64,000 nt of DNA from Pseudomonas lijiangensis. GTDB taxonomy: Bacteria > Pseudomonadota > Gammaproteobacteria > Pseudomonadales > Pseudomonadaceae. The notes under the pieces are model-generated. The model made no database searches. It saw only the letters and a list, made by a program, of their open reading frames with translations, and was not told where the DNA came from. The position numbers and the translations under genes were made by a program. Location of the stretch: contig NZ_CP076668.1 in the NCBI RefSeq assembly GCF_018968705.1, positions 3,731,001 to 3,795,000 on the forward strand. The letters are read 5' to 3'. Shown one piece after another: positions 35,632 through 44,312 of the stretch. How positions within the stretch are numbered: the stretch's first letter is position 1; every line of letters begins with the position of its first letter.

Positions 35632-36447
35632 TCAGGCATCCAGTTGCAGGTTCTTGCGAATGCCAGCATCCAGCACACTCGCGGGCGCGAATCGACGCAG
35701 GAACTGCAACTGTCTGGCGGTCTTCCCGGAGGTATAGCGAAGCTTCGGCCGCTCGGCCTTTGCGACCTGCAACACGACGTCGGCAACAACCGAAGGATCG
35801 TCAGCATTCGCCATCGCCTGCCTGATCACCGTCATCATTTTTGCGCGAATCGACTCATATTCCTTGAGCGGTGCATCCGGCTTGATGGTGTTGGCATCGA
35901 ACTGTGTCTTGGTATAGGCAGGTTCGATAACCGAAACCCTGACCCCACGGGTCCGCAATTCATGATCCAGTGCCTGGGAATAGCCCTCTACCGCATGCTT
36001 GCTGGCGGCGTAAAGCGCAACATAAGGCATGGGAACCACGCCCAGAATCGAGCCTATGTTGATGATCCGGCCACTGCCCCGCTCAATCATGTGCGGGACA
36101 ATTGCACGGGTCATGCGCACGATGCCCAGAAAGTTGGTATCGAAAACCGCTTTGGCCTGCTCGATCGAGCTTTCCTGCGCAGCCGCTGGGGCAATGCCGA
36201 TCCCCGCATTATTGACCAACAGATCAATACGCCCTTCCAGTCTCAACAACTCGCTGACCGCCGCATCGACGGAGGCATCGTCAGTCACGTCCAGCGCCAG
36301 TAACGGGAAACGCCGCTGACCCGCATGATCGGCGCGTCGGCTCGTGCCATAGACCGTGTAGCCCGCGGCCAGGAGTGCATCAGCCGTGGCTTCGCCGATA
36401 CCTGAAGACGCGCCCGTCACAAGTGCCACTGGTTTATTGGCTTTCAT
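35632..36447 (-). CDS. Short-chain dehydrogenase/reductase
   Basis: Protein of 271 aa, classical SDR: VALVTGASSGIG nucleotide motif (residues 7-18), NNAG near 88, IINIGSILG strand with catalytic Ser, and YAASKHAVEG (Tyr and Lys near 154-158). The start at 36447 is chosen because an SDR begins with a strand shortly before the glycine motif. It follows a second SDR gene (10 bases) and an old yellow enzyme gene, all on the same strand; substrate unknown. Confidence 0.88.
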   Translation of the reverse strand: MKANKPVALVTGASSGIGEATADALLAAGYTVYGTSRRADHAGQRRFPLLALDVTDDASVDAAVSELLRLEGRIDLLVNNAGIGIAPAAAQESSIEQAKAVFDTNFLGIVRMTRAIVPHMIERGSGRIINIGSILGVVPMPYVALYAASKHAVEGYSQALDHELRTRGVRVSVIEPAYTKTQFDANTIKPDAPLKEYESIRAKMMTVIRQAMANADDPSVVADVVLQVAKAERPKLRYTSGKTARQLQFLRRFAPASVLDAGIRKNLQLDA

Positions 36448-36457
36448 GAAAGCACCT

Positions 36458-37249
36458 TCAGCGCGAAACAGTCTGATAACGTTCTGCGGCATGCGCCTGC
36501 CTGATCTCCGACAACAGGCCTTGCCGCGCAGCATCCAGAGCGTCCCAGCGTGCAGCCTCGTGCAAGGGCGGAATCGTCACCCCTTCACGCCGGTCAAAGC
36601 CGACCAGAGCGGCATCTACCAGTTCGCCCACTTCCATCACTTCAGGCAGCGTATTGATATCAATGCCTGCACGCTCCCAGATCTCGGTGCGGGTTGAAGC
36701 TGGAAGAACGGCCTGTACATAAACCCCTTTGGGGCCAAGCTCCAGACTCAGGCCTTGAGAAAGGAAGAGCACGAAAGCCTTGGTCGCGCCGTACACCGAC
36801 ATGCCGAATTCCGGTGCAAAACCGACCACCGAGCCGATATTGACGATGGAACCTTCACCCGCTTCTACAAGCCTTGGAGCGATAGCACCAGCGAGGCGGA
36901 CCAAGGCCATTGTATTCAATCCAACCATTCGGTTGAGGTCGTCGGCAGTCTGGTTGAGGAAACCTCCGGACTGGGCGATACCGGCATTGTTGATGAGGAT
37001 TCCGATGCGGGTGTCATCGCGCAGACGCTCCTCGACGGCACTCAGATCCTCGGCGCGAGTGAGGTCGGCCTGAAGAATGTCGATGGTGACGTCATGTTCC
37101 TGGCGAAGATTCGCGGCAAGGGTTTCCAGCCGTCCCTTGTCGCGGGCGACCAGTACGAGGTTGTGGCCACGGCGTGCGAAGCGTTCGGCGTAGGTTGCAC
37201 CGATGCCGGAGGAAGCGCCGGTGATGAGGACTGTCGAAAGGCTGGTCAT
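36458..37249 (-). CDS. Short-chain dehydrogenase/reductase
   Basis: Protein of 263 aa of the DltE-like SDR type: TVLITGASSGIGATYAERFA, NNAG near 92, IVNIGSVVGFAPEFGMSVYGATKAFVLFL with catalytic Ser, Tyr and Lys, and a C-terminal extension with ARWDALDAARQGLL. Only weakly similar to the neighbouring SDR. It stands 76 bases after the old yellow enzyme gene, so the three genes probably form a reductive operon under the divergent TetR. Confidence 0.88.
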   Translation of the reverse strand: MTSLSTVLITGASSGIGATYAERFARRGHNLVLVARDKGRLETLAANLRQEHDVTIDILQADLTRAEDLSAVEERLRDDTRIGILINNAGIAQSGGFLNQTADDLNRMVGLNTMALVRLAGAIAPRLVEAGEGSIVNIGSVVGFAPEFGMSVYGATKAFVLFLSQGLSLELGPKGVYVQAVLPASTRTEIWERAGIDINTLPEVMEVGELVDAALVGFDRREGVTIPPLHEAARWDALDAARQGLLSEIRQAHAAERYQTVSR

Positions 37250-37325
37250 GGGGTTGCTCTCTTGAGTGAGGGGAACGAGTACCGGAAAAGATGCCGGGCC
37301 ACGTCAATCCGTGGCCCTGCCGGCT

Positions 37326-38420
37326 TTACTGCGCTTGAGAATCTGCGAAGGTCGGATAGTCGATATAGCCCGCCGCACCACCGCCATAGATCGTGGCCGG
37401 ATCGGGCGCAGCCAGAGGCGCTCCGCTGCTCAATCGCTCGACCAGATCCGGGTTGGCAATGAACGGACGTCCAAAGGCGAACAGGTCGGCCTGATCCTGG
37501 TTGAGCCGGGAAGTGGCGAGGTCCAGGTCATAGCCGTTATTGGCGATGTAGGTGTTCTTGAAGCGCCGACGCAGGGAGTCGAAATCGAACGGTGCCACGT
37601 CACGAGGCCCGCCGGTCGCACCCTCGACCACATGCAGATAGGCAATGCCCAGAGCATCGAGCTGATCGACGATGTAATCGAACTGAGCCTGCGGATCGCT
37701 GCTTGAAACCCCGTTGGCTGGCGAAACCGGCGAAATACGAATACCGGTACGTTCAGCGCCGATCTCGGCGACCACTGCCTGGGTCACTTCCAGCAACAGC
37801 CGCGCACGATTTTCGATGGAGCCGCCATAGGCATCGGTGCGCAGGTTGGAGCCATCTTTGACGAACTGATCCAGAAGATAGCCATTGGCACCGTGAATCT
37901 CGACGCCATCGAAACCCGCAGCGATGGCGTTTGCCGCAGCCTGGCGGAAATCATTGACGATGCCCGGCAGCTCATCGAGCTCCAGAGCACGGGGCTCGGA
38001 AACATCCACAAAGCTGTTGTTGACGAAGGTTTTGGTCTGGGCACGGATCGCAGACGGCGCAACCGGAGCAGCGCCATTGTTCTGCAGATCGACGTGGGAA
38101 ACACGTCCGACATGCCACATTTGCAGGAAGATGCGCCCACCCTGGGCATGCACGGCATCGGTGACCTTGCGCCAGCCGTCGATCTGGGCCTGCGAGTAAA
38201 TGCCCGGCGTGTCCTGATAACCCTGCCCTTGCTGGGAGATTTGCGTGGCCTCTGAAATCAGCAGACCGGCCGACGCCCGCTGGCTGTAGTAAGTCGCGGC
38301 AAACTCGCTTGGCACAAACCCGGCACCGGCGCGATTGCGCGTAAGCGGCGCCAGAACGATCCGGTTGGAGAGCGTCAGGGAGCCAAGGGTGTAAGGCTCG
38401 AACAAAGTCTTGTCGGTCAT
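37326..38420 (-). CDS. Old yellow enzyme-type alkene reductase (NemA/XenB-like)
   Basis: Protein of 364 aa, FMN-dependent TIM barrel reducing activated C=C bonds, N-ethylmaleimide or nitro compounds. Landmarks: NRIVLAPLTRNRAG at the N-terminus, QMWHVGRVSH, and GFDGVEIHGANGYLLDQFVK with the His/Asn pair that binds the substrate, DAYGGSIENRARLLLEV, and FGRPFIANPDLVERL at the C-terminus. The start at 38420 has AGGA three bases upstream of the ATG. It is divergent from a TetR regulator, as is usual for nemA-type genes. Confidence 0.92.
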   Translation of the reverse strand: MTDKTLFEPYTLGSLTLSNRIVLAPLTRNRAGAGFVPSEFAATYYSQRASAGLLISEATQISQQGQGYQDTPGIYSQAQIDGWRKVTDAVHAQGGRIFLQMWHVGRVSHVDLQNNGAAPVAPSAIRAQTKTFVNNSFVDVSEPRALELDELPGIVNDFRQAAANAIAAGFDGVEIHGANGYLLDQFVKDGSNLRTDAYGGSIENRARLLLEVTQAVVAEIGAERTGIRISPVSPANGVSSSDPQAQFDYIVDQLDALGIAYLHVVEGATGGPRDVAPFDFDSLRRRFKNTYIANNGYDLDLATSRLNQDQADLFAFGRPFIANPDLVERLSSGAPLAAPDPATIYGGGAAGYIDYPTFADSQAQ

Positions 38421-38525
38421 GTTTCCTGCTTCCACGTCGATTGGGAGAGTTGCTACAGGAGCAGCGTCGATTCCTGTAGCGAGCCGCCACAATGATGATG
38501 ATCATAATCTTAATCGTCAACAGTT

Positions 38526-38545
38526 TTGATGATGAACGACATCAA
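38526..38545. promoter_or_regulatory. Candidate operator between old yellow enzyme and TetR genes
   Basis: TTGATG-N8-CATCAA, 44 bases upstream of the TetR start. ATGATgATCAT lies nearby (about 38496). Chance is not excluded. Confidence 0.4.
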
Positions 38546-38588
38546 TGTATAGTGACCACCTGAGCGTCAGCAAAAAAGGCATCCGGAT

Positions 38589-39164
38589 ATGAGAGTCAGC
38601 AAAGCACAGGCACAGGCGAATCGGGCGCACATCGTCGAGACGGCTTCCAGACTGTTTCGTGAACGGGGTTATGACGGCGTGGGCGTCGCGGATCTGATGG
38701 CGGCGGCAGGCTTCACCCATGGCGGGTTCTACAAACACTTCGGCTCCAAGGCCGACCTGATGGCAGAAGCCGCTGCGAGCAGTTTTGCCAAGAGCGTGAG
38801 CAATAGCGAAAACATGAGCGTTGAAGAGTTCTTCACGCTTTATCTGTCTCGCCAGCACCGCGATGCGAGGCATGTGGGCTGCACGATGGCAGCGCTCTGC
38901 GGAGATGCGGCGCGCCAAACCCCGGAAGTCAGGACCACGTTCGCCGAAGGGATCGAAAACATGCTCGAAAAAGCCGGTTCCGAAGGCTCGGACACCAGCG
39001 ATGCAGACCAGCAGCGAACCCGAATGGTCAGCATGCTGGCCCACGCTGTAGGCGCAATCGTATTGTCACGCTCCTGCCCGGATGACTCACCGCTGGCGGA
39101 TGAGATTATCGATGTGTGCCGGGCGGAGATACTTGCGAACTTTTCGACGGACGTTAAAGCCTAG
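38589..39164 (+). CDS. TetR/AcrR-family regulator
   Basis: Protein of 191 aa. Helix-turn-helix: ASRLFRERGYDGVGVADLMAAAGFTHGGFYKHFGSKADLM (about 19-58), the GFYKHF form seen in regulators of the NemR/YcfQ type. A helical C-domain with two Cys residues follows (HVGCTMAALCGDA near 96, and RSCPDD near 161), which could sense electrophiles as NemR does; this is inference. It is divergent from the old yellow enzyme/SDR operon and ends 4 bases inside the convergent GNAT gene. Confidence 0.9.
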   Translation: MRVSKAQAQANRAHIVETASRLFRERGYDGVGVADLMAAAGFTHGGFYKHFGSKADLMAEAAASSFAKSVSNSENMSVEEFFTLYLSRQHRDARHVGCTMAALCGDAARQTPEVRTTFAEGIENMLEKAGSEGSDTSDADQQRTRMVSMLAHAVGAIVLSRSCPDDSPLADEIIDVCRAEILANFSTDVKA

Positions 39165-39898
39165 GCTTGCGAGCCACTCACCAGTACAGGCCCACGCCCG
39201 CCACTGCGCAATGCGCCCTCACCCAGGCGTTCCACCACCAGCGCTGCGGCGTGACGGGTCATCTCGTCCAGATGCCGATCGCGCTTTTTCTCGGCGTCCA
39301 CCATGGCCCTCTTCCCGTGTTGCTTGAGCAGGTACGCATGAATCTGCTGCACCTCCACTGAGCGATAGATGGGTGCGACATCCAGCACGGCCAGCAGGCC
39401 ATCCGTGCCATGGTCCCGGGTGTTCATGATGACTTGGGGCCCACGCGCGCCAATCACCTGAAAACCCAGCGACTCGAAACACGGCACCTTGCCAGTGACA
39501 CAGCAGAGTTCCGCATGCGGGTAACGGCCAAGCATTTTCTGCAGCATGGCTCGTGCGATGCCACGGCGGCGGTGGTTTTCCCGTACGGCCATATACGCCA
39601 CGGCACAGGCCTGAGGATCATCCTTGACCGGCAAGTACAGGACAAAGCCGGTCACGATGGAGGGATCCTCTTCATCCAGCGCCACGATCAGCTCCACCGC
39701 AATGCCTTTGGAGCCGTCCATCCCATCCAGGTAGAGATGGACCTCGTAGCCGATGCCGTATTGATAAAGGTTGTAGAGCGGGTTGCTCGGGGCGATGGCG
39801 ACCATGCTGATGTCGGTGACGTAATCGACCACCATCTGCAGAATCTGGCTTTTGATGGCTTCGGGAGGTGTGGCTTCAAGCAGGGTGACAATGGACAT
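39161..39898 (-). CDS. GNAT-family N-acetyltransferase with C-terminal extension
   Basis: Protein of 245 aa from the ATG at 39898 (GGAG at 11 bases). The acetyltransferase core is in the middle: VTGFVLYLPVKDDPQACAVAYMAVRENHRRRGIARAMLQKML (about 95-138; the RRRGIAR is the acetyl-CoA loop), then CFESLGF. About 80 further residues, helical and charged (KQHGKRAMVDAEKKRDRHL), have no recognised domain. In-frame residues upstream (to 39970) are less likely. The gap 39899-40234 to katB is AT-rich, with GATAGCCACTATC at 40016-40028. Confidence 0.82.
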   Translation of the reverse strand: MSIVTLLEATPPEAIKSQILQMVVDYVTDISMVAIAPSNPLYNLYQYGIGYEVHLYLDGMDGSKGIAVELIVALDEEDPSIVTGFVLYLPVKDDPQACAVAYMAVRENHRRRGIARAMLQKMLGRYPHAELCCVTGKVPCFESLGFQVIGARGPQVIMNTRDHGTDGLLAVLDVAPIYRSVEVQQIHAYLLKQHGKRAMVDAEKKRDRHLDEMTRHAAALVVERLGEGALRSGGRGPVLVSGSQA

Positions 39899-40234
39899 CA
39901 AGCGTGTGGCTCCGGGGCTTACCCATGACAATGTGGCAGCGCCATCATAACGCGCCAGAGCCTGAAGCACGGAAGAATAAAACGCCTACCCGAAAGCACA
40001 CTTGCCCGACATACAGATAGCCACTATCTTAACATCATCGCAAAAAGAGAAACTTCAAGAAACATATTAACAGCGACATACAAATAACAGTTCTCATCTA
40101 CGCCTCATTGTGTCCCCCTTATGTACGTCATTCACATTTATCTCAATCGCCCCGATTAGTTTTTACGATTACAGATAAATGCTCAGCGGCCTAGGATAAG
40201 TCCGCTGAATACAAAAATATGAGGGATTCAAAAA

Positions 40235-41767
40235 ATGCCGTTTTTAAACTGGTCTGGCCAAGTGCTGCGTTTGACTGCTGTCGGCTTAATGGTTATTCCG
40301 ACCGCTTATGCAGCTGATACATTAACCCGCGACAATGGTGCCCCGGTGGGCGATAACCAGAACTCACAGACTGCCGGTCCTCAAGGGCCTACGCTGTTGC
40401 AGGATGTGCAGTTGCTGCAGAAACTCCAGCGTTTCGATCGCGAGCGCATCCCTGAGCGTGTGGTTCACGCCCGTGGTACAGGGGTTCGTGGTGAGTTCAC
40501 CGCCTCGGCCGACATCAGCGACCTGAGCAAGGCCAAGGTGTTCAAGTCGGGTACAGCGACCCCGGTTTTCGTGCGTTTCTCTTCCGTCGTGCACGGCAAC
40601 CACTCGCCTGAAACATTGCGCGACCCCCATGGTTTTGCTACCAAGTTCTATACCGCCGATGGTAACTGGGACCTGGTGGGTAATAACTTCCCCACCTTCT
40701 TTATTCGCGATGCCATCAAGTTTCCCGATATGGTTCACGCCTTCAAGCCTGATCCTAGAACCAACCTGGATAACGACTCGCGCCGTTTCGACTTCTTTTC
40801 CCACGTCCCGGAAGCAACTCGCACTCTGACACTGCTGTACTCCAATGAAGGGACACCTGCGGGTTACCGCTTCATGGACGGCAACGGTGTACACGCCTAC
40901 AAACTGGTGAATGCCAAGGGCGAAGTGCATTACGTGAAGTTCCACTGGAAATCGCTGCAAGGCATAAAGAATCTTGATCCGGCACAAGTGGCTCAAGTGC
41001 AGTCCAAGGACTACAGCCACCTGACCAACGACCTGGTTGGCGCGATCAAAAAAGGCGATTTCCCGAAATGGGACCTCTACATTCAGGTGCTCAAACCAGC
41101 CGATCTGGCGAAATTCGAGTTCGATCCGCTCGATGCCACCAAGATCTGGCCTGACGTACCTGAGCGCAAGATCGGTCAGATGGTCCTGAACAAGAACGTC
41201 GATAACTTCTTCCAGGAAACCGAGCAGGTCGCCATGGCTCCGGCCAACCTGGTACCGGGTATCGAGCCTTCCGAAGACCGCCTGCTGCAGGGTCGCGTGT
41301 TCTCCTATGCCGATACGCAGATGTATCGTCTGGGCGCCAATGGCCTGAGCCTGCCGGTCAACCAGCCGAAAGTTCCGGTCAACAACGGCAACCAGGATGG
41401 CGCGATGAACACTGGCCACACCACCAGTGGCGTCAACTACGAGCCAAGCCGTCTGAGCCCGCGTCCGTCCGATACTCAGGCTCGCTACAGCCAGTCTCCA
41501 GTAAGCGGCACCACCCAGCAGGCGAAGATCACCCGCGAGCAGAACTTCAAGCAGGCTGGTGATCTGTATCGCTCTTACAGCGCCAAGGAACAGACCGATC
41601 TGGTCCAGAGCTTTGGCGAGTCGCTGGCTGACACCGACACCGAAAGCAAGAACATCATGCTCTCGTTCCTCTACAAGGCTGATCCAACCTACGGCACTCG
41701 GGTAACCGAAGTGGCCAAAGGCGATCTGGCCAAGGTCAAGGCCCTGGCTGCAAACCTCAAAGACTGA
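40235..41767 (+). CDS. katB: Periplasmic catalase
   Basis: Monofunctional haem catalase of 510 aa with a signal peptide (RLTAVGLMVIPTAYA, cut near residue 27), so it acts in the periplasm. Catalytic His lies in RVVHARGTG (about 78), Asn in LVGNNFPTFFIRDAIKFPD (about 151) and the proximal haem Tyr in RVFSYADTQMYRLG (about 361). It corresponds to the small-subunit KatB found in P. aeruginosa and P. syringae beside ankB. GAGGG precedes the ATG. An intergenic hairpin separates it from the ankyrin gene. Confidence 0.95.
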   Translation: MPFLNWSGQVLRLTAVGLMVIPTAYAADTLTRDNGAPVGDNQNSQTAGPQGPTLLQDVQLLQKLQRFDRERIPERVVHARGTGVRGEFTASADISDLSKAKVFKSGTATPVFVRFSSVVHGNHSPETLRDPHGFATKFYTADGNWDLVGNNFPTFFIRDAIKFPDMVHAFKPDPRTNLDNDSRRFDFFSHVPEATRTLTLLYSNEGTPAGYRFMDGNGVHAYKLVNAKGEVHYVKFHWKSLQGIKNLDPAQVAQVQSKDYSHLTNDLVGAIKKGDFPKWDLYIQVLKPADLAKFEFDPLDATKIWPDVPERKIGQMVLNKNVDNFFQETEQVAMAPANLVPGIEPSEDRLLQGRVFSYADTQMYRLGANGLSLPVNQPKVPVNNGNQDGAMNTGHTTSGVNYEPSRLSPRPSDTQARYSQSPVSGTTQQAKITREQNFKQAGDLYRSYSAKEQTDLVQSFGESLADTDTESKNIMLSFLYKADPTYGTRVTEVAKGDLAKVKALAANLKD

Positions 41768-41777
41768 TCAAGTCGAT

Positions 41778-41807
41778 AGCCGGCCCCGCAAGGGGCTGGC
41801 TGTTTTT
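41778..41807 (+). terminator. Hairpin between katB and ankB
   Basis: AGCCGGCCCC-GCAA-GGGGCTGGCT and then GTTTTT. It ends only 13 bases before ankB, so it probably limits ankB expression relative to katB. Confidence 0.75.
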
Positions 41808-41820
41808 CAGGAGAACGCCC

Positions 41821-42354
41821 ATGCGAACCTTACTTTTCGGGTTGGTGCTGTTTGCCGCCGTCGCTCAGGCAGAAACACCTTCGGACCAGACAACCAACCA
41901 GTTACGCACTCTGTTTTTCGACGCTTCCCGTGAGGGAAACAGCGAGATGATGACCACCTTCATCGACGCTCACTACGACCTGAACATCCAGGATGAGAAA
42001 GGCTATACCGGGTTGATTCTGGCGGCCTATCACGGCCACGAACAACTCGTTACCCAATTGATCGATGCCGGTGCGGATCCCTGCACCAAAGACAAACGCG
42101 GCAATACCGCCTTGATGGGCGCCATTTTCAAGGGCGAACTGAGTATCGCCAAACGCCTGGTCGAAGCCGATTGCGCACCCGACCAACGCAATAACGCCGG
42201 TCAGACGGCTTCAATGTATGCCGCGCTGTTCAAGCGCACCGAAATTCTGCAGGCCCTGGCAGCCAAAGGCGCCGACCTGAGCCTTCGCGACAGCATGGGC
42301 AATGATGTGAACAACCTGTCCAGAGGTGAGTTCCAGGCACCGGCAGTCCAGTAG
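41821..42354 (+). CDS. ankB: Ankyrin-repeat periplasmic protein
   Basis: Protein of 177 aa with a signal peptide (MRTLLFGLVLFAAVAQA) and four to five ankyrin repeats (DEKGYTGLILAAYHGHEQLV, DKRGNTALMGAIFKGELSIA, NNAGQTASMYAALFKRTEIL). In P. aeruginosa AnkB is needed for full KatB activity; the same partnership is likely here. GGAG lies 7 bases before the ATG. Confidence 0.93.
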   Translation: MRTLLFGLVLFAAVAQAETPSDQTTNQLRTLFFDASREGNSEMMTTFIDAHYDLNIQDEKGYTGLILAAYHGHEQLVTQLIDAGADPCTKDKRGNTALMGAIFKGELSIAKRLVEADCAPDQRNNAGQTASMYAALFKRTEILQALAAKGADLSLRDSMGNDVNNLSRGEFQAPAVQ

Positions 42355-42379
42355 GAGCGCCGCCCGATTTGACCATCCC

Positions 42380-42469
42380 GTGGGAGCGAATTCATTCGCG
42401 AGAGGCCATTCCAGGCGATGCATTTTCTGTGGATGTACCGCCCCGCTTCGCGAATGAATTCGCTCCCAC
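42380..42469. repeat. Palindromic repeat family 3, complete copy
   Basis: Perfect 22-bp arms (42380-42401 and 42448-42469; GTGGGAGCGAATTCATTCGC and complement). Just after it CCCACAGAGACTGG is repeated directly at 42466-42479 and 42484-42497. A single arm of the family lies at 425-446. Confidence 0.8.
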
Positions 42470-42501
42470 AGAGACTGGTTTTCCCACAGAGACTGGCTTG
42501 C

Positions 42502-44145
42502 TTACCCCACCTTGAAAAACGCAACCTTCCCGGTCAGTCGATCAGCCAGCTCCGCCAGCTCTTCACTGGAACTCGCCACTTCCCGTGACCCGGCAGCCGA
42601 TTCAAGGGTGGAGCTGTGGATGCGGTTGATGTTCTGTGCAACATCATCCGCCACGGCATTCTGCTGAATCGAGGCGCTGGCGATCTGGGCATTCATGCCA
42701 TTGATGGCACCGACCTCTTCGCGAATCCGGCTCAATGCCGCCTGGGCATCACGGGTCTGCTCGACAGTCGTGCGGGCCAGCTCACAGCTCTGCTGCATGA
42801 TCCGCGTCGCGCCTTGCGTGCCGCCCTGAAGCTTGCTGATCATCTCGCGGATTTCCTGGGTGGACTCCTGAGTCCGTGTCGCCAGGGAGCGCACTTCATC
42901 GGCCACGACCGCAAAGCCGCGCCCATACTCACCGGCGCGAGCAGCCTCGATGGCAGCGTTGAGCGCCAGCAGGTTGGTTTGCGCGGCGATGGAGTTGATC
43001 ACCTCGATCACGGTTTCAATGTTCTCGCTGTCCTTGGAAACCTGATCCACCGTCTGGGTAGCCTGTTCCAGAATGGTCGCCAGTTCCTGAATGGTCGTGG
43101 CGGCCTCCCCAACCATGCGATGGCCACTTTCGACCTGAACGTCGGCAACCTTGGTCGCCTCGGAAGCCTGGGAAGCATAGCCCGACACCTGGCTGACCGA
43201 ACCCGCCATCTGGTTGATAGCCGTCGCGATATGCTGGGCTTCATTGGTTTGCAGACTGATCTGGCGATTGTTGTCGGCCGAAGTAGACAACAGTCGCACC
43301 GAAGAATCGGTGACATGGGCCGCCGCAGCCCGCACTTCACTGATGGTCTGGGACAGATTCCCCAGAGTGCTTTTCAGGGTGCCCATGACGCTATCGGGGT
43401 AATCCGACTCGATCTTCTGATTCAGATCGCCACCCGCCAGCCGACGAATCACCTCGGCAACCTCTGCGGGCTCAGCGCCCAGCGTGGACCTCACAGAGCG
43501 AATGATCGTCATAGACACACCGATGCTGAGCAAAACCGCGACCGTGGTCGCAATCACCATCAGCAACATGAAGCCGCCAGCGGCTGCCTGCACCTTGTCG
43601 AGCAGACCCTTGATCTGCGCTTCTTCATGATCGATCAATGCATTGATGCGCTTGAGCCATTCGCTGTAATCGGCAGAGGTCTGGGCCAGCAACATGGCCT
43701 GCGCACCCGCCACGTCGTTGTTGCGACGCAACTCCAGCACCTTGTCAGTCGAAGCCAATGCCTTGCGCTCGATATCCTTGATGTCCTGCAGCAAACGTTT
43801 CTCTTCGCTGGAAACGTTCCTTTTCTCGTTGAACAGACGATCCATCGGCTCGGCCGAATCGTCATAGTCCTTGCGCAGGCGCACGATTTCGTTCAAATGC
43901 CGATTGAGGTCCTGATCGCTATTGACCAGCACGGCATCGCGAATGGAAATGGCGCGGTTATGCACACTGCCACGGAAGTTGATGGCATAGCGTTGGATCA
44001 GCGCAGAATTGTCGCTGACATACTTCAAGCTATCGTCAATAAACCCGACACGCTGAATGCCCACAGCGGTCACCAGCACCAACAAGGACAACACAGACGC
44101 AAAGCCCAAGCCGATGCGTTTGGCCAATGAAACGGGTTTACTCAT
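42502..44145 (-). CDS. Methyl-accepting chemotaxis protein
   Basis: Chemoreceptor of 547 aa: N-terminal membrane helix (about 12-30), a mostly helical periplasmic domain to about 190 with the 4HB layout ([18 protein letters not shown]), second helix ([21 protein letters not shown]), a HAMP domain ([27 protein letters not shown]) and a signalling domain with [20 protein letters not shown] and [15 protein letters not shown]. The HRDAV-like motif [11 protein letters not shown] near residue 63 is seen in TLpQ/NIT-like receptors; the ligand cannot be given. Monocistronic. GATAGCCA palindrome lies 35 bases upstream. Confidence 0.95.
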   Translation of the reverse strand: MSKPVSLAKRIGLGFASVLSLLVLVTAVGIQRVGFIDDSLKYVSDNSALIQRYAINFRGSVHNRAISIRDAVLVNSDQDLNRHLNEIVRLRKDYDDSAEPMDRLFNEKRNVSSEEKRLLQDIKDIERKALASTDKVLELRRNNDVAGAQAMLLAQTSADYSEWLKRINALIDHEEAQIKGLLDKVQAAAGGFMLLMVIATTVAVLLSIGVSMTIIRSVRSTLGAEPAEVAEVIRRLAGGDLNQKIESDYPDSVMGTLKSTLGNLSQTISEVRAAAAHVTDSSVRLLSTSADNNRQISLQTNEAQHIATAINQMAGSVSQVSGYASQASEATKVADVQVESGHRMVGEAATTIQELATILEQATQTVDQVSKDSENIETVIEVINSIAAQTNLLALNAAIEAARAGEYGRGFAVVADEVRSLATRTQESTQEIREMISKLQGGTQGATRIMQQSCELARTTVEQTRDAQAALSRIREEVGAINGMNAQIASASIQQNAVADDVAQNINRIHSSTLESAAGSREVASSSEELAELADRLTGKVAFFKVG

Positions 44146-44179
44146 GACACACCCCAGCGAGAGTGAAAGTTGCAGAACA

Positions 44180-44196
44180 GATAGCCAGTGGCTATC
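44180..44196. promoter_or_regulatory. Perfect palindrome before the chemoreceptor
   Basis: GATAGCCAGTGGCTATC: 8-bp arms about one base. The first half recurs in GATAGCCACTATC upstream of katB (40016-40028). Confidence 0.5.
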
Positions 44197-44312
44197 AACG
44201 AACGCAATCTACTCCCACTCAGGCTATGGGCACAATTGAATCTGGAGTTATTACTCCATAAATATTCTTAATGCAGGAAAAGGCCCGGCGACACGAGGGA
44301 TCGCCGGGGCAA

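Noticed and set aside
40016..40028. OxyR site before katB
   Set aside because: GATAGCCACTATC has ATAG and CTAT but only 3 bases between them; OxyR half-sites need a 7-base spacing. Kept only as an unexplained palindrome.
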